Of a stretch of DNA of 35,640 bases, positions 16,401 through 24,676 are shown piece after piece. A program made the translations under genes and the position numbers. The DNA comes from Acetofilamentum sp. (GTDB lineage Bacteria; CAIWAD01). The notes under the pieces were generated by a model. That model was given only the letters and a program-made list of their open reading frames with translations. It was not told the DNA's origin and ran no database searches. The stretch spans positions 1 to 35,640 of the forward strand of contig DYSB01000009.1 of the NCBI GenBank assembly GCA_020726405.1, read 5' to 3'. How positions within the stretch are numbered: position 1 is the first letter of the stretch; each line of letters begins with the position of its first letter.

Positions 16401-18044
16401 ACTGAATTCGTCGTAGACCCAGCGATCGCTCACCAGCAGGACCTCGCCCTCCTGGCCGGCCACCTGCTGCAGCAAGGGCTCCAGCAGGTCGGCGCCCCCG
16501 GAGCGCCAGAGGCTGTCCGCCAGCACCACCAGCACCCCCGCGCCGCCCACTCCCTCGGCCAGTCCGTGGTATTCCACGCGCTCCCCGGCGTCCGGCGCAC
16601 GCAGGGAGCGCTCCGTAGCCGCCACGTAGCGCGTGCCCGCCAGGAATTCGTCCTGGAAGCGCAGCCGCCACGCGCCGGCCAGCGGCCGCACGATGACGCT
16701 GCGGAAGTGCGACTGGCCCAGCTTGAAGACGCGGATATCCTCGCCGCTGAAGCCGCTAACCTCGAAGTTCACCACGCGGCCGTCCAGAGCCGGATCGGCG
16801 CTGAAGAGCAGGCGGTCTTCCCGGGCTTTGTATTCGCGCTGGTAGGTCAGCTCCAGCCAATTGAGCAGGCAGGAGGAGAACTCGCCCGCCGGCGGCTCGT
16901 CCACCCCGGCCAAAATCAGCGTGTTGAGGCCCTCGACGAAGGTGCTGTGGTCGGGAAAGGCCTCAGCTCCGAACTCGGCGATCCGCAACTCCTGGTTGCG
17001 CCAGTTGCCGTCCGCGCCCACTTCCAGCGCGCCGCCGCCCGTGCTGTTCACGTAGAGGCGCAACCGCTGGTAAACGTCCGGTTCGCCCTCCTCGGCCGGC
17101 GCGCTCAGCCCGCGCAGGCAGACTCTCATCCGCACCGGCAGCGCCGAGTAGGGATAGAGGCCCGGCGCGTTGAAGGTCACGCTGCGCAGCGTGCCGCCGT
17201 AAATGCCCGTGGTCCAGAACATGTGGTCGGGATGGGGCTCGTCCAGCACGTAGGTGAGCCGGCTGAAGTGGTTGTACTCTTCCACATGCGCTGTGGCGGG
17301 AAAAGTCAGCGGCGCGCTGTAGCGCTCCGGATCGGTCTCGATGATCTCGCCCGTCTCCTGGGCGAAGCGCGGGCCGGGGTTGCCGTCGCTGGCCAGGAAC
17401 CAGACCTCGCGCCGGCACCAGGGATCCTCCTGGGTATCGACACCCAGTTCGGGCACGGCGGGCCGGCTGGGTTCGGCCCAGAAGATCAGCTGGTCGTCCG
17501 GATCGAAGGATCCGTCCTCGCAGCCTTCGGCCAGCATGGGCTCCGGCAGACCGTTGCGCACCAGGGTCCATGTGCGTGGATCGGGCAGCGCGCCCGGCAC
17601 GTGCTCGGCCAGCCAAGCGCCGGTGACCCGGATCAGCCCCTCGCCCTCCACCTGCAGCCGAGCGAAGGCGTGGCGGGCCCAGGGGTCGGGCGGCGCCAGC
17701 GCGCGCAGACCGGCGCTCCGGCGTTCCGGGGCGCGACCCTCCTCGCGCAAGAGCAGTCCGCCCTCGAGCAGGACCCGGGGCACCAGCAGGCCGTCGCAGC
17801 GCCCGTCGCCGGCACTTTCCAGCGCGCGCACGGGTAGATCCAGCCGGGCCCCGCCCGACGTCTCCAGCCGCAGCGCCTGGCCCTGGTGCCGGACCACCAG
17901 CGGCCACTCCGCCGGCAAATCGGCGGCGCCGTCCAGCCGCAGCAGCAGGCCGCCGTCGGGCTGGGAATGTTGCAGCAGGTGCGGCACGGAGCTGACGCGC
18001 ACGGCCGCCCGGGAGAGCGCCGTCAGGCCCAGCAACAGCGTCAT
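13494..18044 (-). CDS. PorU-like gingipain-family (C25) protease/sortase
   Basis: A 1516-residue secreted protein. A short signal segment (about 1-15) precedes a beta-rich region of about 470 residues. The C25 caspase-like domain spans about 490-860, with the His in LVNYAGHGGGAVW (about H728) and the Cys in TNATCFIAS (about C762). The spacing of 34 is close to that of gingipains and PorU. Beta-sandwich segments follow, and the last 90 residues (YPNPFQRETRF, WDGRDRVGDVVANGVYFYRL) are an FlgD-like/type A sorting domain. In type IX secretion PorU cleaves that domain from cargo and attaches lipopolysaccharide. The PorV-like gene overlapping its stop favours PorU over a cargo protease, but it is longer than PorU (about 1150). 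The start is uncertain; no good ribosome site precedes the ATG. Confidence 0.82.
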   Translation of the reverse strand: MTLLLGLTALSRAAVRVSSVPHLLQHSQPDGGLLLRLDGAADLPAEWPLVVRHQGQALRLETSGGARLDLPVRALESAGDGRCDGLLVPRVLLEGGLLLREEGRAPERRSAGLRALAPPDPWARHAFARLQVEGEGLIRVTGAWLAEHVPGALPDPRTWTLVRNGLPEPMLAEGCEDGSFDPDDQLIFWAEPSRPAVPELGVDTQEDPWCRREVWFLASDGNPGPRFAQETGEIIETDPERYSAPLTFPATAHVEEYNHFSRLTYVLDEPHPDHMFWTTGIYGGTLRSVTFNAPGLYPYSALPVRMRVCLRGLSAPAEEGEPDVYQRLRLYVNSTGGGALEVGADGNWRNQELRIAEFGAEAFPDHSTFVEGLNTLILAGVDEPPAGEFSSCLLNWLELTYQREYKAREDRLLFSADPALDGRVVNFEVSGFSGEDIRVFKLGQSHFRSVIVRPLAGAWRLRFQDEFLAGTRYVAATERSLRAPDAGERVEYHGLAEGVGGAGVLVVLADSLWRSGGADLLEPLLQQVAGQEGEVLLVSDRWVYDEFSHGKVRPHGLRDLILRAWRTWSTPPDWVLLVGDGAPAARLTTPGLEPVLPLMYEQVYKWGAASSDDWFAREENGAQLPVVVSRWPAATPEDLANLVAKEAAYRTAAPGAWNNSLLLAAGARAQDEGIFMQQTEDLIRLQVPDRFFIRRILAGEQGGAYIGSRPELLALVNEGQLLVNYAGHGGGAVWEDNQLFRSEDVALLDNAERLAFFTNATCFIASLDYQGSLGRALLNTPDVGAIGVLGSTGLGFRDTGMELVTDFWALLLGNPELAVGQALREAKQRLWLRRVPGHEGSLEEKYVHAVNVMNTILGLPWQRLALPGESQPALANPVIETGGVLQLSGVGAAPGGQGLVEVYSSAERAAQSGPNFVTDVIRVPVSAGTDGAWTAAVPLPASLSGGGATGSLRVWMPGADGGGHSGVSWFHPADSLSGSLVWQARLLPDPPRPGLPLRAEVLVASAQPVDSVAALLSIQQPEEAAAQLRLSLTSLAGDPQRWQSAGTAGPFADSTLVGLRFALYAADGPDSTTTSWYWVEDARPLISWSLLPGTDTEGRPEVVVGNDGESDSDTLTCRLVRLLDGSRAAGRIPPVPRGGSRRVSMPLPAGTMHEAFRVEADWDPTQGGPQPAALDFTLTRVTVPADVWTEVVAGGGLRVRHDETGRTLTVRELPVDSLLVEQTGRRLDAGPWQLEWRDGLPGGPIQGELELTSLDSLRRLDTELLEFDGLTKQLLARLDGQAQLERGDTLRATFTLGSAEGFALGRLADSGSPVVHLEVDGQVFDRGGFVPPRAAFSWTLTDPGGLDARPENIQLTMDGDSVAAEELSLLPDPAGGRLSVRYALDGSAPRGEPLALRLFVQDAAGNGTLHESEFMVGERLALQYMGTYPNPFQRETRFVFSLSGVANGAKIEIYTVAGRLIRRLDISGPLINYVETLWDGRDRVGDVVANGVYFYRLTAEGPEGRVEHTGKVARQK

Positions 18045-18066
18045 AACCAGGAGGCCCGTGGCGCGA

Positions 18067-19737
18067 CTAGTCGAAGTTTCGAATCTCGTAGCGATAGCCC
18101 TGCTCCGTCAAAAAGAGTTGCCGGTTCATGGCGAACTCCTGGTCGATGGTGTCACGGGTGACCAAGGTGTAGAACCAGGCGTGGTTGTCGCCGCTCTTGG
18201 GCCGCAGGACGCGCCCCAGGCGCTGGGCTTCTTCCTGCCGGCTGCCGAAGGTCCCGGAGACCTGGATGGCCACGTTGGCCTCGGGCAGGTCCACAGCGAA
18301 GTTGGCCACCTTGGAGACCACCAACACGCGCACGGCGCCGGTGCGGAAGCGTTCGTAGAGATCCTCGCGCACCTGGTTGCGCACGCTGCCCGTGATCAGC
18401 GGCGCGTCCAGCAGCGCAGCGATGGTGTGCAACTGGTCCAGGAATTGCCCGATGATCAGCACGCGGTCGTTGGGATGCTGCGCCAGCAAGTGCTCGATGA
18501 CTTCGAGCTTGGCCGGGTTGCAGGAGGCCACCGTGTACTTGCGCCGCGTCTCGGCCAGCGCGTACTCCAGCCGCAGGTCGTTGTCCATGGCCAGGCGGTA
18601 CTCGATGCAGCTGGCCTGGGCGATCCAGCCCTGGCGCTCCAACTCTTTCCAGGGGACGTCGATTTTCTTGGGTCCGATCAGGGAGAACACGTCGTCCTCC
18701 TTGCCGTCCTCGCGCACCAGCGTGGCGGTCAGGCCCAGTCGACGCCGACTCTGGATCTCCGCCACCGCGCGGAAGACCGGCGCGGGCAGCAGATGCACCT
18801 CGTCGTAGATGATCAAGCCCCAGTCCTGCTGGTTGAACAGGGCGAAGTGGGCGAACGGGCTCTTCTTGTTCTTGCGCCAGGTGAGGATCTGGTAGGTGGC
18901 CAGAGTCACCGGCCGCACTTCCTTGAACTCGCCCGAATACTCGCCGATCTGGTCCTCGGGGATGTCCGTCTTGTCCAGGACCTCGTGCTTCCACTGGCGC
19001 AGTGCCGTGACGTTGGTGGTCAGCACCAGCGTGTGCATGCGCACCTTCTCCATCACACCGATGCCGATCACGGTCTTGCCCGCGCCGCAGGGCAGCACCA
19101 GCACGCCGCTGCCGCCGCGCTTGTCGCCGCCGGCCCAGAACACCGAGATGGCGTCCTTCTGGTAACGGCGCAGTTCGAAGTCCCGCCCGCTGCGGCACTG
19201 CTCGCGCCAGCCGATGGCCAGCGGCGCGCCATTGGTGTAGCCGGCCAGGTCCTCCACCGGGAAGCCGATCTTGATCAGCGACTGCTTGAGATGTCCGCGG
19301 TATTCCGGCCGCACCAGCACGCGCCGGGCGTCCAGCTGCTGCCCCAGATAGGGCACCACCGTCTTGTGGCGGGTCAGCTCCATCATCAGCAGTTCGTCGT
19401 CGGATTCCAGCAGGAGGCCCAATACCTCGTCCCGCATCAGGCGCACGCGTCCGTAGCGCGAGACCGTTTCCCGGATGTCCTCCACCACGTTGGTGGGGAC
19501 CTCGTACTTGGAGTAGCGGTTGAGGATGTTGATGATTTCCGCGGCGCCCATCCCGCTGGAAGCGGCGTTCCAGAGGGAGAGCGGCGTGATCCGGTAGGTG
19601 TGCAGGTGCTCGGGGGACTTGTCCAGCTCAGCAAAGCGGCCCAGGTCGTCCCGGGCGTCCTCGAAGAGCGGATTGGCGGTCTCCAGGAATACCGTCCGAT
19701 CCGACTGGATGATAAGCGGATTGCTAGGGTTGTACAC
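18067..19737 (-). CDS. XPB/Rad25-type DNA repair helicase
   Basis: A 556-residue superfamily 2 helicase, the bacterial form of XPB. It has an N-terminal damage-recognition-like region (1-180), Walker A in LPCGAGKTVIG (about 222), and motif II as DEVH in IIYDEVHLLPAP. The XPB-specific RED motif lies in LVREDGKEDDVF, and the C-terminal RecA domain ends with QEEAQRLGRVLRPK. It opens damaged DNA with 3'-5' polarity. The nuclease Bax1, often paired with archaeal XPB, is absent. GTG at 19737 is chosen over the TTG one codon earlier because GGGAGG is then properly spaced. It overlaps yjbQ by 14 nt and ends 22 nt before the PorU-like gene. Confidence 0.92.
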   Translation of the reverse strand: MYNPSNPLIIQSDRTVFLETANPLFEDARDDLGRFAELDKSPEHLHTYRITPLSLWNAASSGMGAAEIINILNRYSKYEVPTNVVEDIRETVSRYGRVRLMRDEVLGLLLESDDELLMMELTRHKTVVPYLGQQLDARRVLVRPEYRGHLKQSLIKIGFPVEDLAGYTNGAPLAIGWREQCRSGRDFELRRYQKDAISVFWAGGDKRGGSGVLVLPCGAGKTVIGIGVMEKVRMHTLVLTTNVTALRQWKHEVLDKTDIPEDQIGEYSGEFKEVRPVTLATYQILTWRKNKKSPFAHFALFNQQDWGLIIYDEVHLLPAPVFRAVAEIQSRRRLGLTATLVREDGKEDDVFSLIGPKKIDVPWKELERQGWIAQASCIEYRLAMDNDLRLEYALAETRRKYTVASCNPAKLEVIEHLLAQHPNDRVLIIGQFLDQLHTIAALLDAPLITGSVRNQVREDLYERFRTGAVRVLVVSKVANFAVDLPEANVAIQVSGTFGSRQEEAQRLGRVLRPKSGDNHAWFYTLVTRDTIDQEFAMNRQLFLTEQGYRYEIRNFD

Positions 19738-20134
19738 CAAGGCCTCCCGGGATCCATTCCACCCAGACCTGACGCCGCCGGGGGCCGTCGAACTCGCAGA
19801 ACCAGACGGACTGCCAGCGTCCCAGCTTCAGGCGCCCGCCCTGCACAGGAACCCACACCTGGCAACCGCAGAGACTGGCCTGAAGGTGGGCGGCGGAATT
19901 CCCCTCGGCGTGCCGGTAATCCGGATCCTGGGCCAGCCGGTCCAGACGCAACAGCAGGTCGCGCGGGACATCCGGATCGCCGTTCTCGTTGAGAGTCACC
20001 CCAGCCGTGGTGTGGGGCACATGAACCAGGAACAGACCGTCCCGCCACCCTGCTCGCGCCAGAATCTCCTTCAGCTGGGCGTCCAGCCGCAGGAACTCCG
20101 CGCGGTTCTGCGTGAAGATTTCTTCCTCAACCAT
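19724..20134 (-). CDS. yjbQ: YjbQ/UPF0047 family protein
   Basis: A 136-residue single-domain protein with the UPF0047 signature: LFLVHVPHTTAGVTLNENGDPDVPRDLL, HAEGNSAAHLQASLCG, and the C-terminal LGRWQSVWFCEFDGPRRRQVWV. The conserved His and Asn/Glu residues form a likely metal or phosphate site. The E. coli homologue has weak thiamin phosphate synthase activity, but the physiological role is unsettled. First gene of the long minus-strand train; its end overlaps the helicase gene. Confidence 0.92.
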   Translation of the reverse strand: MVEEEIFTQNRAEFLRLDAQLKEILARAGWRDGLFLVHVPHTTAGVTLNENGDPDVPRDLLLRLDRLAQDPDYRHAEGNSAAHLQASLCGCQVWVPVQGGRLKLGRWQSVWFCEFDGPRRRQVWVEWIPGGLGVQP

Positions 20135-20204
20135 GCAGAATTTCTTGATTAACGGTGTGAAGTCAATGTGGCAAATGCCCGTCGCTCATTTCCTATGTTG
20201 CGGC

Positions 20205-20621
20205 ATGCTGGAACGTCCCCTCGACCTGGCCTGGAGCCACTGGCCGCCGCGCTCGCGTCCGCGGCAGTTCATCCTCTTGCTGGCCATTGTGATCCTCTCC
20301 GGTTCGCTGGTGTATTACTGGCTGGGCTTGAGTTGGGAAAGCAATGTGCTGATGGTGGCGTTCATTTTTTCTTTACGCAATCTTCTGTTTGCCCGCAGCG
20401 TCCTGCTCGCTGAAGACGGCCTGTCCCTGTCCCACCCGCTTACCGGGGCGCGATGCTGGAAATGGCCGGAGATCGCCGGGCTGGAACTAGAGAATGCGCA
20501 GCTTTATCTGTCTTTATTGAATAAACAACGAGTTGAATTGCCGGCACCTCCCGGCGCCCTTCACGCCAAGGTCCACGAGTGGCACCAATGGCTGACCCAC
20601 CCGCAGCGCGCGGAGGAGTGA
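20205..20621 (+). CDS. small membrane protein of unknown function
   Basis: A 138-residue protein. It has a short cytoplasmic start, two adjacent hydrophobic helices (FILLLAIVILSGSLVYYWLGL and VLMVAFIFSLRNLLFA), then a soluble domain of about 80 residues rich in beta-strand, with WPEIAGLELENAQLYLSL and LPAPPGALHAKVHEWHQWL. This layout resembles membrane proteins with a PH-like domain, but I cannot assign a family. In-frame ATGs at 20166 and 20175 are alternative starts; none has a clear ribosome site. Divergent from yjbQ and overlapping the next gene by 34 nt. Confidence 0.6.
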   Translation: MLERPLDLAWSHWPPRSRPRQFILLLAIVILSGSLVYYWLGLSWESNVLMVAFIFSLRNLLFARSVLLAEDGLSLSHPLTGARCWKWPEIAGLELENAQLYLSLLNKQRVELPAPPGALHAKVHEWHQWLTHPQRAEE

Positions 20622-20920
20622 GCGACCGCCCGCAGCCGGACCCCGGCTCGCAGTTGAGCGCGGCTGAGTGTGAACTCGCGCGCTGGCTGGCCCGGGAACT
20701 GGTGGAGCGCCGCTTGGGCGCTCCGGCGCTCTTTATGCTGGAAAGCCTGCGCCCGCTGAACTTCGTCATCAGCCAGGCTATGGCTTTTCTTTCGCCGATT
20801 ATAAAAATCGTTAGTGACCAGTCGAAAATCGACCAATTCCAAGAGTTGTTGGAAAAACGCGAGTCGATCCCGTACATTTGTAACGAGATTCACCAGCTTG
20901 AAGAGGTGCGCCGTGGCTGA
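20588..20920 (+). CDS. conserved small helical protein
   Basis: A 110-residue, mainly helical soluble protein. Its core, LGAPALFMLESLRPLNFV then SQAMAFLSPII, followed by FQELLEKRESIPYICNEI, looks like a conserved small-protein family I have seen beside other genes but cannot name. The hydrophobic SQAMAFLSP stretch could contact the membrane. It overlaps the preceding membrane protein gene at its start (34 nt) and the following deaminase gene at its end (8 nt), so the three are probably translated together. A GTG at 20618 is an alternative start but lies too near its GGAGG. Confidence 0.65.
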   Translation: MADPPAARGGVSDRPQPDPGSQLSAAECELARWLARELVERRLGAPALFMLESLRPLNFVISQAMAFLSPIIKIVSDQSKIDQFQELLEKRESIPYICNEIHQLEEVRRG

Positions 20921-22697
20921 TGCATCCAAGAAGTCCCGACCCGTTGCCAAGCCATCCACTGCCAAGAGCAGCAAGCTGATCGCCGGCAAATCCGCCGGGA
21001 CAGGGGCAAAGAAACCGCCCGCTCCGGCTCCCGCGTCGGCCCCCAAGGCAGCTGCCGGCGCCAAGTTGGCCAAGCCCGCCGCCAAGCCGCTCGCCAAGGC
21101 CAAGCCGCCGGCTCGGCCAGCGCCTGCGCTCGCTGCCAAACCCGCTCCCAAATCTTCGCCCATATCCGTCGCGAAAGCGGCGCCGAAGGTTGCGGCCAAG
21201 CCCGTGGCAAAACCCGCGGCACCCTTGGTGACCAAGCCAGCTGCCAAGCTGCCGCTTGTCGCTACGCCCAAACCGGCGCCCAAGACCGTGCACGGGGGCG
21301 CCCAGGCACCGGCCAAGTCCACACCCGTCTCTGTGCAGGATTTGAAGGCGCCGGCGGGGGCCAGTCTGCTCCTTCAGGGCGCCAACTGGGTGACCCTCAA
21401 CATGGTGCGCGAGATCATGCCGGGCGACGTGCGCGTGGAGCACGGCCGGATCACGGCCATCGGTGAGCGCCTGAAGCCCCGCAAGGACGAGCAGGTGGTG
21501 TCCGTCCACGGTCTGACGGCTTTCCCAGGCTTCGTCCAGTTGCACGTGCACCTCTGCCAGACTCTCTTCCGCCACATGGCCGAGGACCTGGCCCTGTTCG
21601 ACTGGCTGCGCAACCGGATCTGGCCGCTGGAAGCCGCCCACAACCCGGCCTCCCTGGCCGCCTCCTCGCGGCTGGGAATCCTGGAACTGCTGCTCTCCGG
21701 CACCACCACGGTTTTCACCATGGAGACCACGCACCACACGGAAACCGTCTTCCAGGAGCTGCTGGCCGGTGGCCAGCGCGCCTACTCGGGCAAGGCCTTG
21801 ATGGACAGCGGCCGCGGCGTGCCGCAGGAACTGCGCGAGGACACCGCGGCCTCGCTGGATCTGGCCCGTCGGCATCTGGCGGACTGGCACGGCAAGGGCC
21901 GCCTGAGCGTAACCCTCAACCCGCGCTTCGCCCCCAGTTGCAGCGCGGATCTGCTCAAGGGCGTGGCCAGCCTGGCCCGGGAAAGCGGCGCCTGGATCCA
22001 CACCCACGTCGCCGAGACCCGGGACGAGGTCCAGCTGACCCGCGAGGTCTTCGGCCGCAACCCCGTGCAGCTCTACGAAGCCCTGGGCTATCTGGAGGGC
22101 AAGTTCCTGGGTGCCCACGCCGTCCACCTGACGGAAGCTGAAAAGCTGATCATCGCCGCTCACCGCAACGCCGTACTGGCGCATTGTCCAAGCGCGAACC
22201 TCAAGCTGGGAAGCGGGATCGCGCCCCTCTCCGACCTGCTGGCGCGGGGCATCCGCGTGGGGCTGGGCGCTGACGGAGCCGCCTGCAACAACAACCTCAA
22301 CATCCTGGAAGAAATGCGCCTGGCCGGCCTGCTGCAAAAGGTCAGCCGCGGCGCGGCCACGTTGAGCGCCGAGACCCTGCTGGAGCTGGCCACCATCGAC
22401 GCCGCGCGCGCCATCGGATTGGAAGAGGAGATCGGCTCCATCGAACCGGGCAAGAAGGCGGATCTGGTCTTCTTCGATCTGAACCACCCCAGCATCCAGC
22501 CGGCGGGCACCCCCGCCCAACAGCTGGTCTGGTCAGCCTCCTCCCGGGACCTGGTGCACACCATGGTGGAAGGCGAATTCCTGGTGAAGGACCGCCGCGC
22601 CACCCGGCTGGACCACGAGGAAGTGCTCAAGACCGCCAAGCTCGAGGCCCGCAAGCTGGTCTCCCGCGCCGGGCTGGAAGGCAGGATCCGGCTGTAG
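20913..22697 (+). CDS. MtaD-like amidohydrolase with Lys/Ala/Pro-rich N-terminal tail
   Basis: A 594-residue protein with two unlike parts. Residues 1 to about 145 are low complexity, repeating AAKPxAK-type units with a strong positive charge, like the tails of histone H1-like proteins. From about 150 on it is a TIM-barrel amidohydrolase: QLHVHLCQTLFRHM, HTHVAETRDEV, AHAVHLTEAE, AHCPSANLKLGSGIAP, and LGADGAACNNNLNILEEM. These match methylthioadenosine/S-adenosylhomocysteine or 5'-deoxyadenosine deaminases, with zinc ligands present. TrzA-like chlorohydrolases are less likely. The GTG at 20913 has AAGAGG upstream and overlaps the previous stop. A terminator follows. The tail is not part of the usual family (about 430-450 residues). 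Confidence 0.85.
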   Translation: MADASKKSRPVAKPSTAKSSKLIAGKSAGTGAKKPPAPAPASAPKAAAGAKLAKPAAKPLAKAKPPARPAPALAAKPAPKSSPISVAKAAPKVAAKPVAKPAAPLVTKPAAKLPLVATPKPAPKTVHGGAQAPAKSTPVSVQDLKAPAGASLLLQGANWVTLNMVREIMPGDVRVEHGRITAIGERLKPRKDEQVVSVHGLTAFPGFVQLHVHLCQTLFRHMAEDLALFDWLRNRIWPLEAAHNPASLAASSRLGILELLLSGTTTVFTMETTHHTETVFQELLAGGQRAYSGKALMDSGRGVPQELREDTAASLDLARRHLADWHGKGRLSVTLNPRFAPSCSADLLKGVASLARESGAWIHTHVAETRDEVQLTREVFGRNPVQLYEALGYLEGKFLGAHAVHLTEAEKLIIAAHRNAVLAHCPSANLKLGSGIAPLSDLLARGIRVGLGADGAACNNNLNILEEMRLAGLLQKVSRGAATLSAETLLELATIDAARAIGLEEEIGSIEPGKKADLVFFDLNHPSIQPAGTPAQQLVWSASSRDLVHTMVEGEFLVKDRRATRLDHEEVLKTAKLEARKLVSRAGLEGRIRL

Positions 22698-22726
22698 GTT
22701 TCGGCAAGACCGACACTGGCACTTCT

Positions 22727-22760
22727 TCAGGGGCAAGCGCGATCTTGCCCCTGATTTTTC
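22727..22760 (+). terminator. intrinsic terminator after the deaminase gene
   Basis: A perfect 11-bp stem (TCAGGGGCAAG / CTTGCCCCTGA, 6-base loop) is followed by TTTTTC. It ends 10 nt before the next start codon, so it sits inside the leader of the GlmL-like gene and may attenuate as well as terminate. Confidence 0.85.
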
Positions 22761-22770
22761 AGGAGTCCCC

Positions 22771-24663
22771 ATGAAGGAAATCCGCTCCATCCTGGCCACC
22801 GATTGCGGCAGCACCACCACCAAGTGCATCCTCATCGAGAAGATCGGCGACACCTACCGCCAGACCATCCGCGGCGAAGCGCCCACCACGGTGGAGGCGC
22901 CCTTCGAGGACGTGACCATGGGCGTGATCAACGCCGTCACCGAGGTGGAGGAGCTGTCGCGCCAGCGCCTGACGCTCTCCGACGGCGCCGTGCGCGAGGC
23001 CACGCCCCAGCGGCGTTTCCTGCGCCAGGTGGCCGGCCCGGACGGCAGTGAGCAGTGGGAGATCATCGTGCCCCAGACGGGCGACGAGGGCGTGGACGCC
23101 TACATCTCCACTTCCAGCGCCGGCGGCGGCCTGCAGATGATGGTGGCCGGCGTGGTGGCCTCCATGACCGGCGAGTCCGCCCAGCGGGCGGCTCTGGGCG
23201 CCGGCGCCATCGTAATGGACGTGATCGCCTCCAACGACGGCCGTCTGCCCCACGAGAAGATCGATCGCATCCGCCGGCTGCGCCCGGACATGATCCTGCT
23301 GGCCGGCGGCACCGACGGCGGCAGCAAACTGCCCCTCGACCTGGCGGAGCTGATCGCCGCCGCCAAGCCCCGCCCGCGCCTGGGCCAGGGCTTCAACCTG
23401 CCCATCATCTACGCCGGCAACAACGCGCTGAAAGTCGAGATCCACGAAATCCTGGCCCCCGTCAGCGCCCTGACCGTGGTGGACAATCTGCGCCCCGTGC
23501 TGGAGCGCGAGAACCTGAACCCGGCGCGGGACAAGATCCACGACCTGTTCATGGAGCACGTGATGCAGCAGGCCCCCGGCTACGACAAGCTGATGAGCTT
23601 CTGCCGCTACTGGGACGACAGCCCGACGGGCGGCGGACCCGTCCAGGTGCCCATCATGCCCACGCCCGGCGCCGTGGGCAAGATCATCGAGAAGGTGGCC
23701 GAGATCCAGGACATCAACGTGGTGGGCGTGGACATCGGCGGCGCCACCACGGACGTTTTCTCCGTGTTCGGCGGCGTGTTCAACCGCACCGTGAGCGCCA
23801 ACCTGGGCATGAGCTACAGCGTCAGCAACGTGCTGGCGGAGGCAGGCCTGGAGAACATCCAGCGCTGGGTGCCCTTCCCGCTGGATCCGGGCGAGCTGCG
23901 CAACCGCATCGGCAACAAGATGATCCGCCCCACCACGATCCCCCAGACCATGGAGGACCTGCTGATCGAGCAGGCTATCGCCCGCGAGGCGCTGCGCCTG
24001 TCCTTCGTCCAACACAAGGAATTCGCCGTGGAGCTGAAGGGCGTGCAGCAGGAGCGCACCATCAGCGACGCCTTCGACCAGGACTCGGGCAGCCGCACGT
24101 TGGTGAAGATGATGGAGCTGGACCTGCTGGTGGGCTCGGGCGGCGTGCTCTCCCACGCGCCGCGCCGCGTCCAGGGCGCCTGGATGCTGGTGGACAGCTT
24201 CCTGCCCGAGGGCTTCACGCGTCTGGCAGTGGACTCGATCTTCATGATGCCCCAGCTGGGCGTACTGGCCAGTTTCCACGAGACCGCCGCCACCCAGGTC
24301 TTCGACAAGGACTGCCTGATCTACCTGGGCACCTGCGTGGCCCCACTGGGCCGCGTCAAGAATCCGGGCAAGCCCTGCCTGCGGATGACGGGCGAACTGC
24401 CGTCGGGCCCCGTGGACGTGCAGATCCCCCAGGACGAGCTGCGCCTGTTCCCGCTGGGTCCCGGTGAGGAGGCGGCCCTGCTCTTCCAGCCTGAGAAGGG
24501 TTTCGACCTGGGCGCCGGACCGGGCAAGGAAATCCGCCGGGTGGTGCTGGGCGGCGTGGCGGGCCTGATCATCGACACGCGCGGCCGGCCCTTCAGCCTG
24601 GCCGCCGACACGCCGGGCCGGCTGGAGAAGCTGGCGCGCTGGGACATCACCAAGCCTGCATGA
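22771..24663 (+). CDS. GlmL/MutL-family ATPase (glutamate mutase-associated)
   Basis: A 630-residue protein of the actin-like ASKHA ATPase fold. The first phosphate loop is LATDCGSTTTKCILIEK at the N-terminus and the second is VVGVDIGGATTDVFSVFGG near 330. The region between contains STSSAGGGLQMMVAG and LLAGGTDGGSKL, all typical of GlmL. GlmL proteins accompany adenosylcobalamin-dependent mutases such as glutamate mutase and ornithine/lysine aminomutases and are thought to reactivate them. No mutase lies in this window. The start has CAGGAG upstream. Gene length is normal and no motif is missing. Confidence 0.88.
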   Translation: MKEIRSILATDCGSTTTKCILIEKIGDTYRQTIRGEAPTTVEAPFEDVTMGVINAVTEVEELSRQRLTLSDGAVREATPQRRFLRQVAGPDGSEQWEIIVPQTGDEGVDAYISTSSAGGGLQMMVAGVVASMTGESAQRAALGAGAIVMDVIASNDGRLPHEKIDRIRRLRPDMILLAGGTDGGSKLPLDLAELIAAAKPRPRLGQGFNLPIIYAGNNALKVEIHEILAPVSALTVVDNLRPVLERENLNPARDKIHDLFMEHVMQQAPGYDKLMSFCRYWDDSPTGGGPVQVPIMPTPGAVGKIIEKVAEIQDINVVGVDIGGATTDVFSVFGGVFNRTVSANLGMSYSVSNVLAEAGLENIQRWVPFPLDPGELRNRIGNKMIRPTTIPQTMEDLLIEQAIAREALRLSFVQHKEFAVELKGVQQERTISDAFDQDSGSRTLVKMMELDLLVGSGGVLSHAPRRVQGAWMLVDSFLPEGFTRLAVDSIFMMPQLGVLASFHETAATQVFDKDCLIYLGTCVAPLGRVKNPGKPCLRMTGELPSGPVDVQIPQDELRLFPLGPGEEAALLFQPEKGFDLGAGPGKEIRRVVLGGVAGLIIDTRGRPFSLAADTPGRLEKLARWDITKPA

Positions 24664-24676
24664 GCGGAGCCGGAGC

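Noticed and set aside
20811-22520. Long minus-strand open frame opposite the deaminase gene
   Set aside because: Shadow caused by high-GC codon bias; Gly/Arg/Ala-rich with no family motifs, while the plus strand encodes a clear amidohydrolase.
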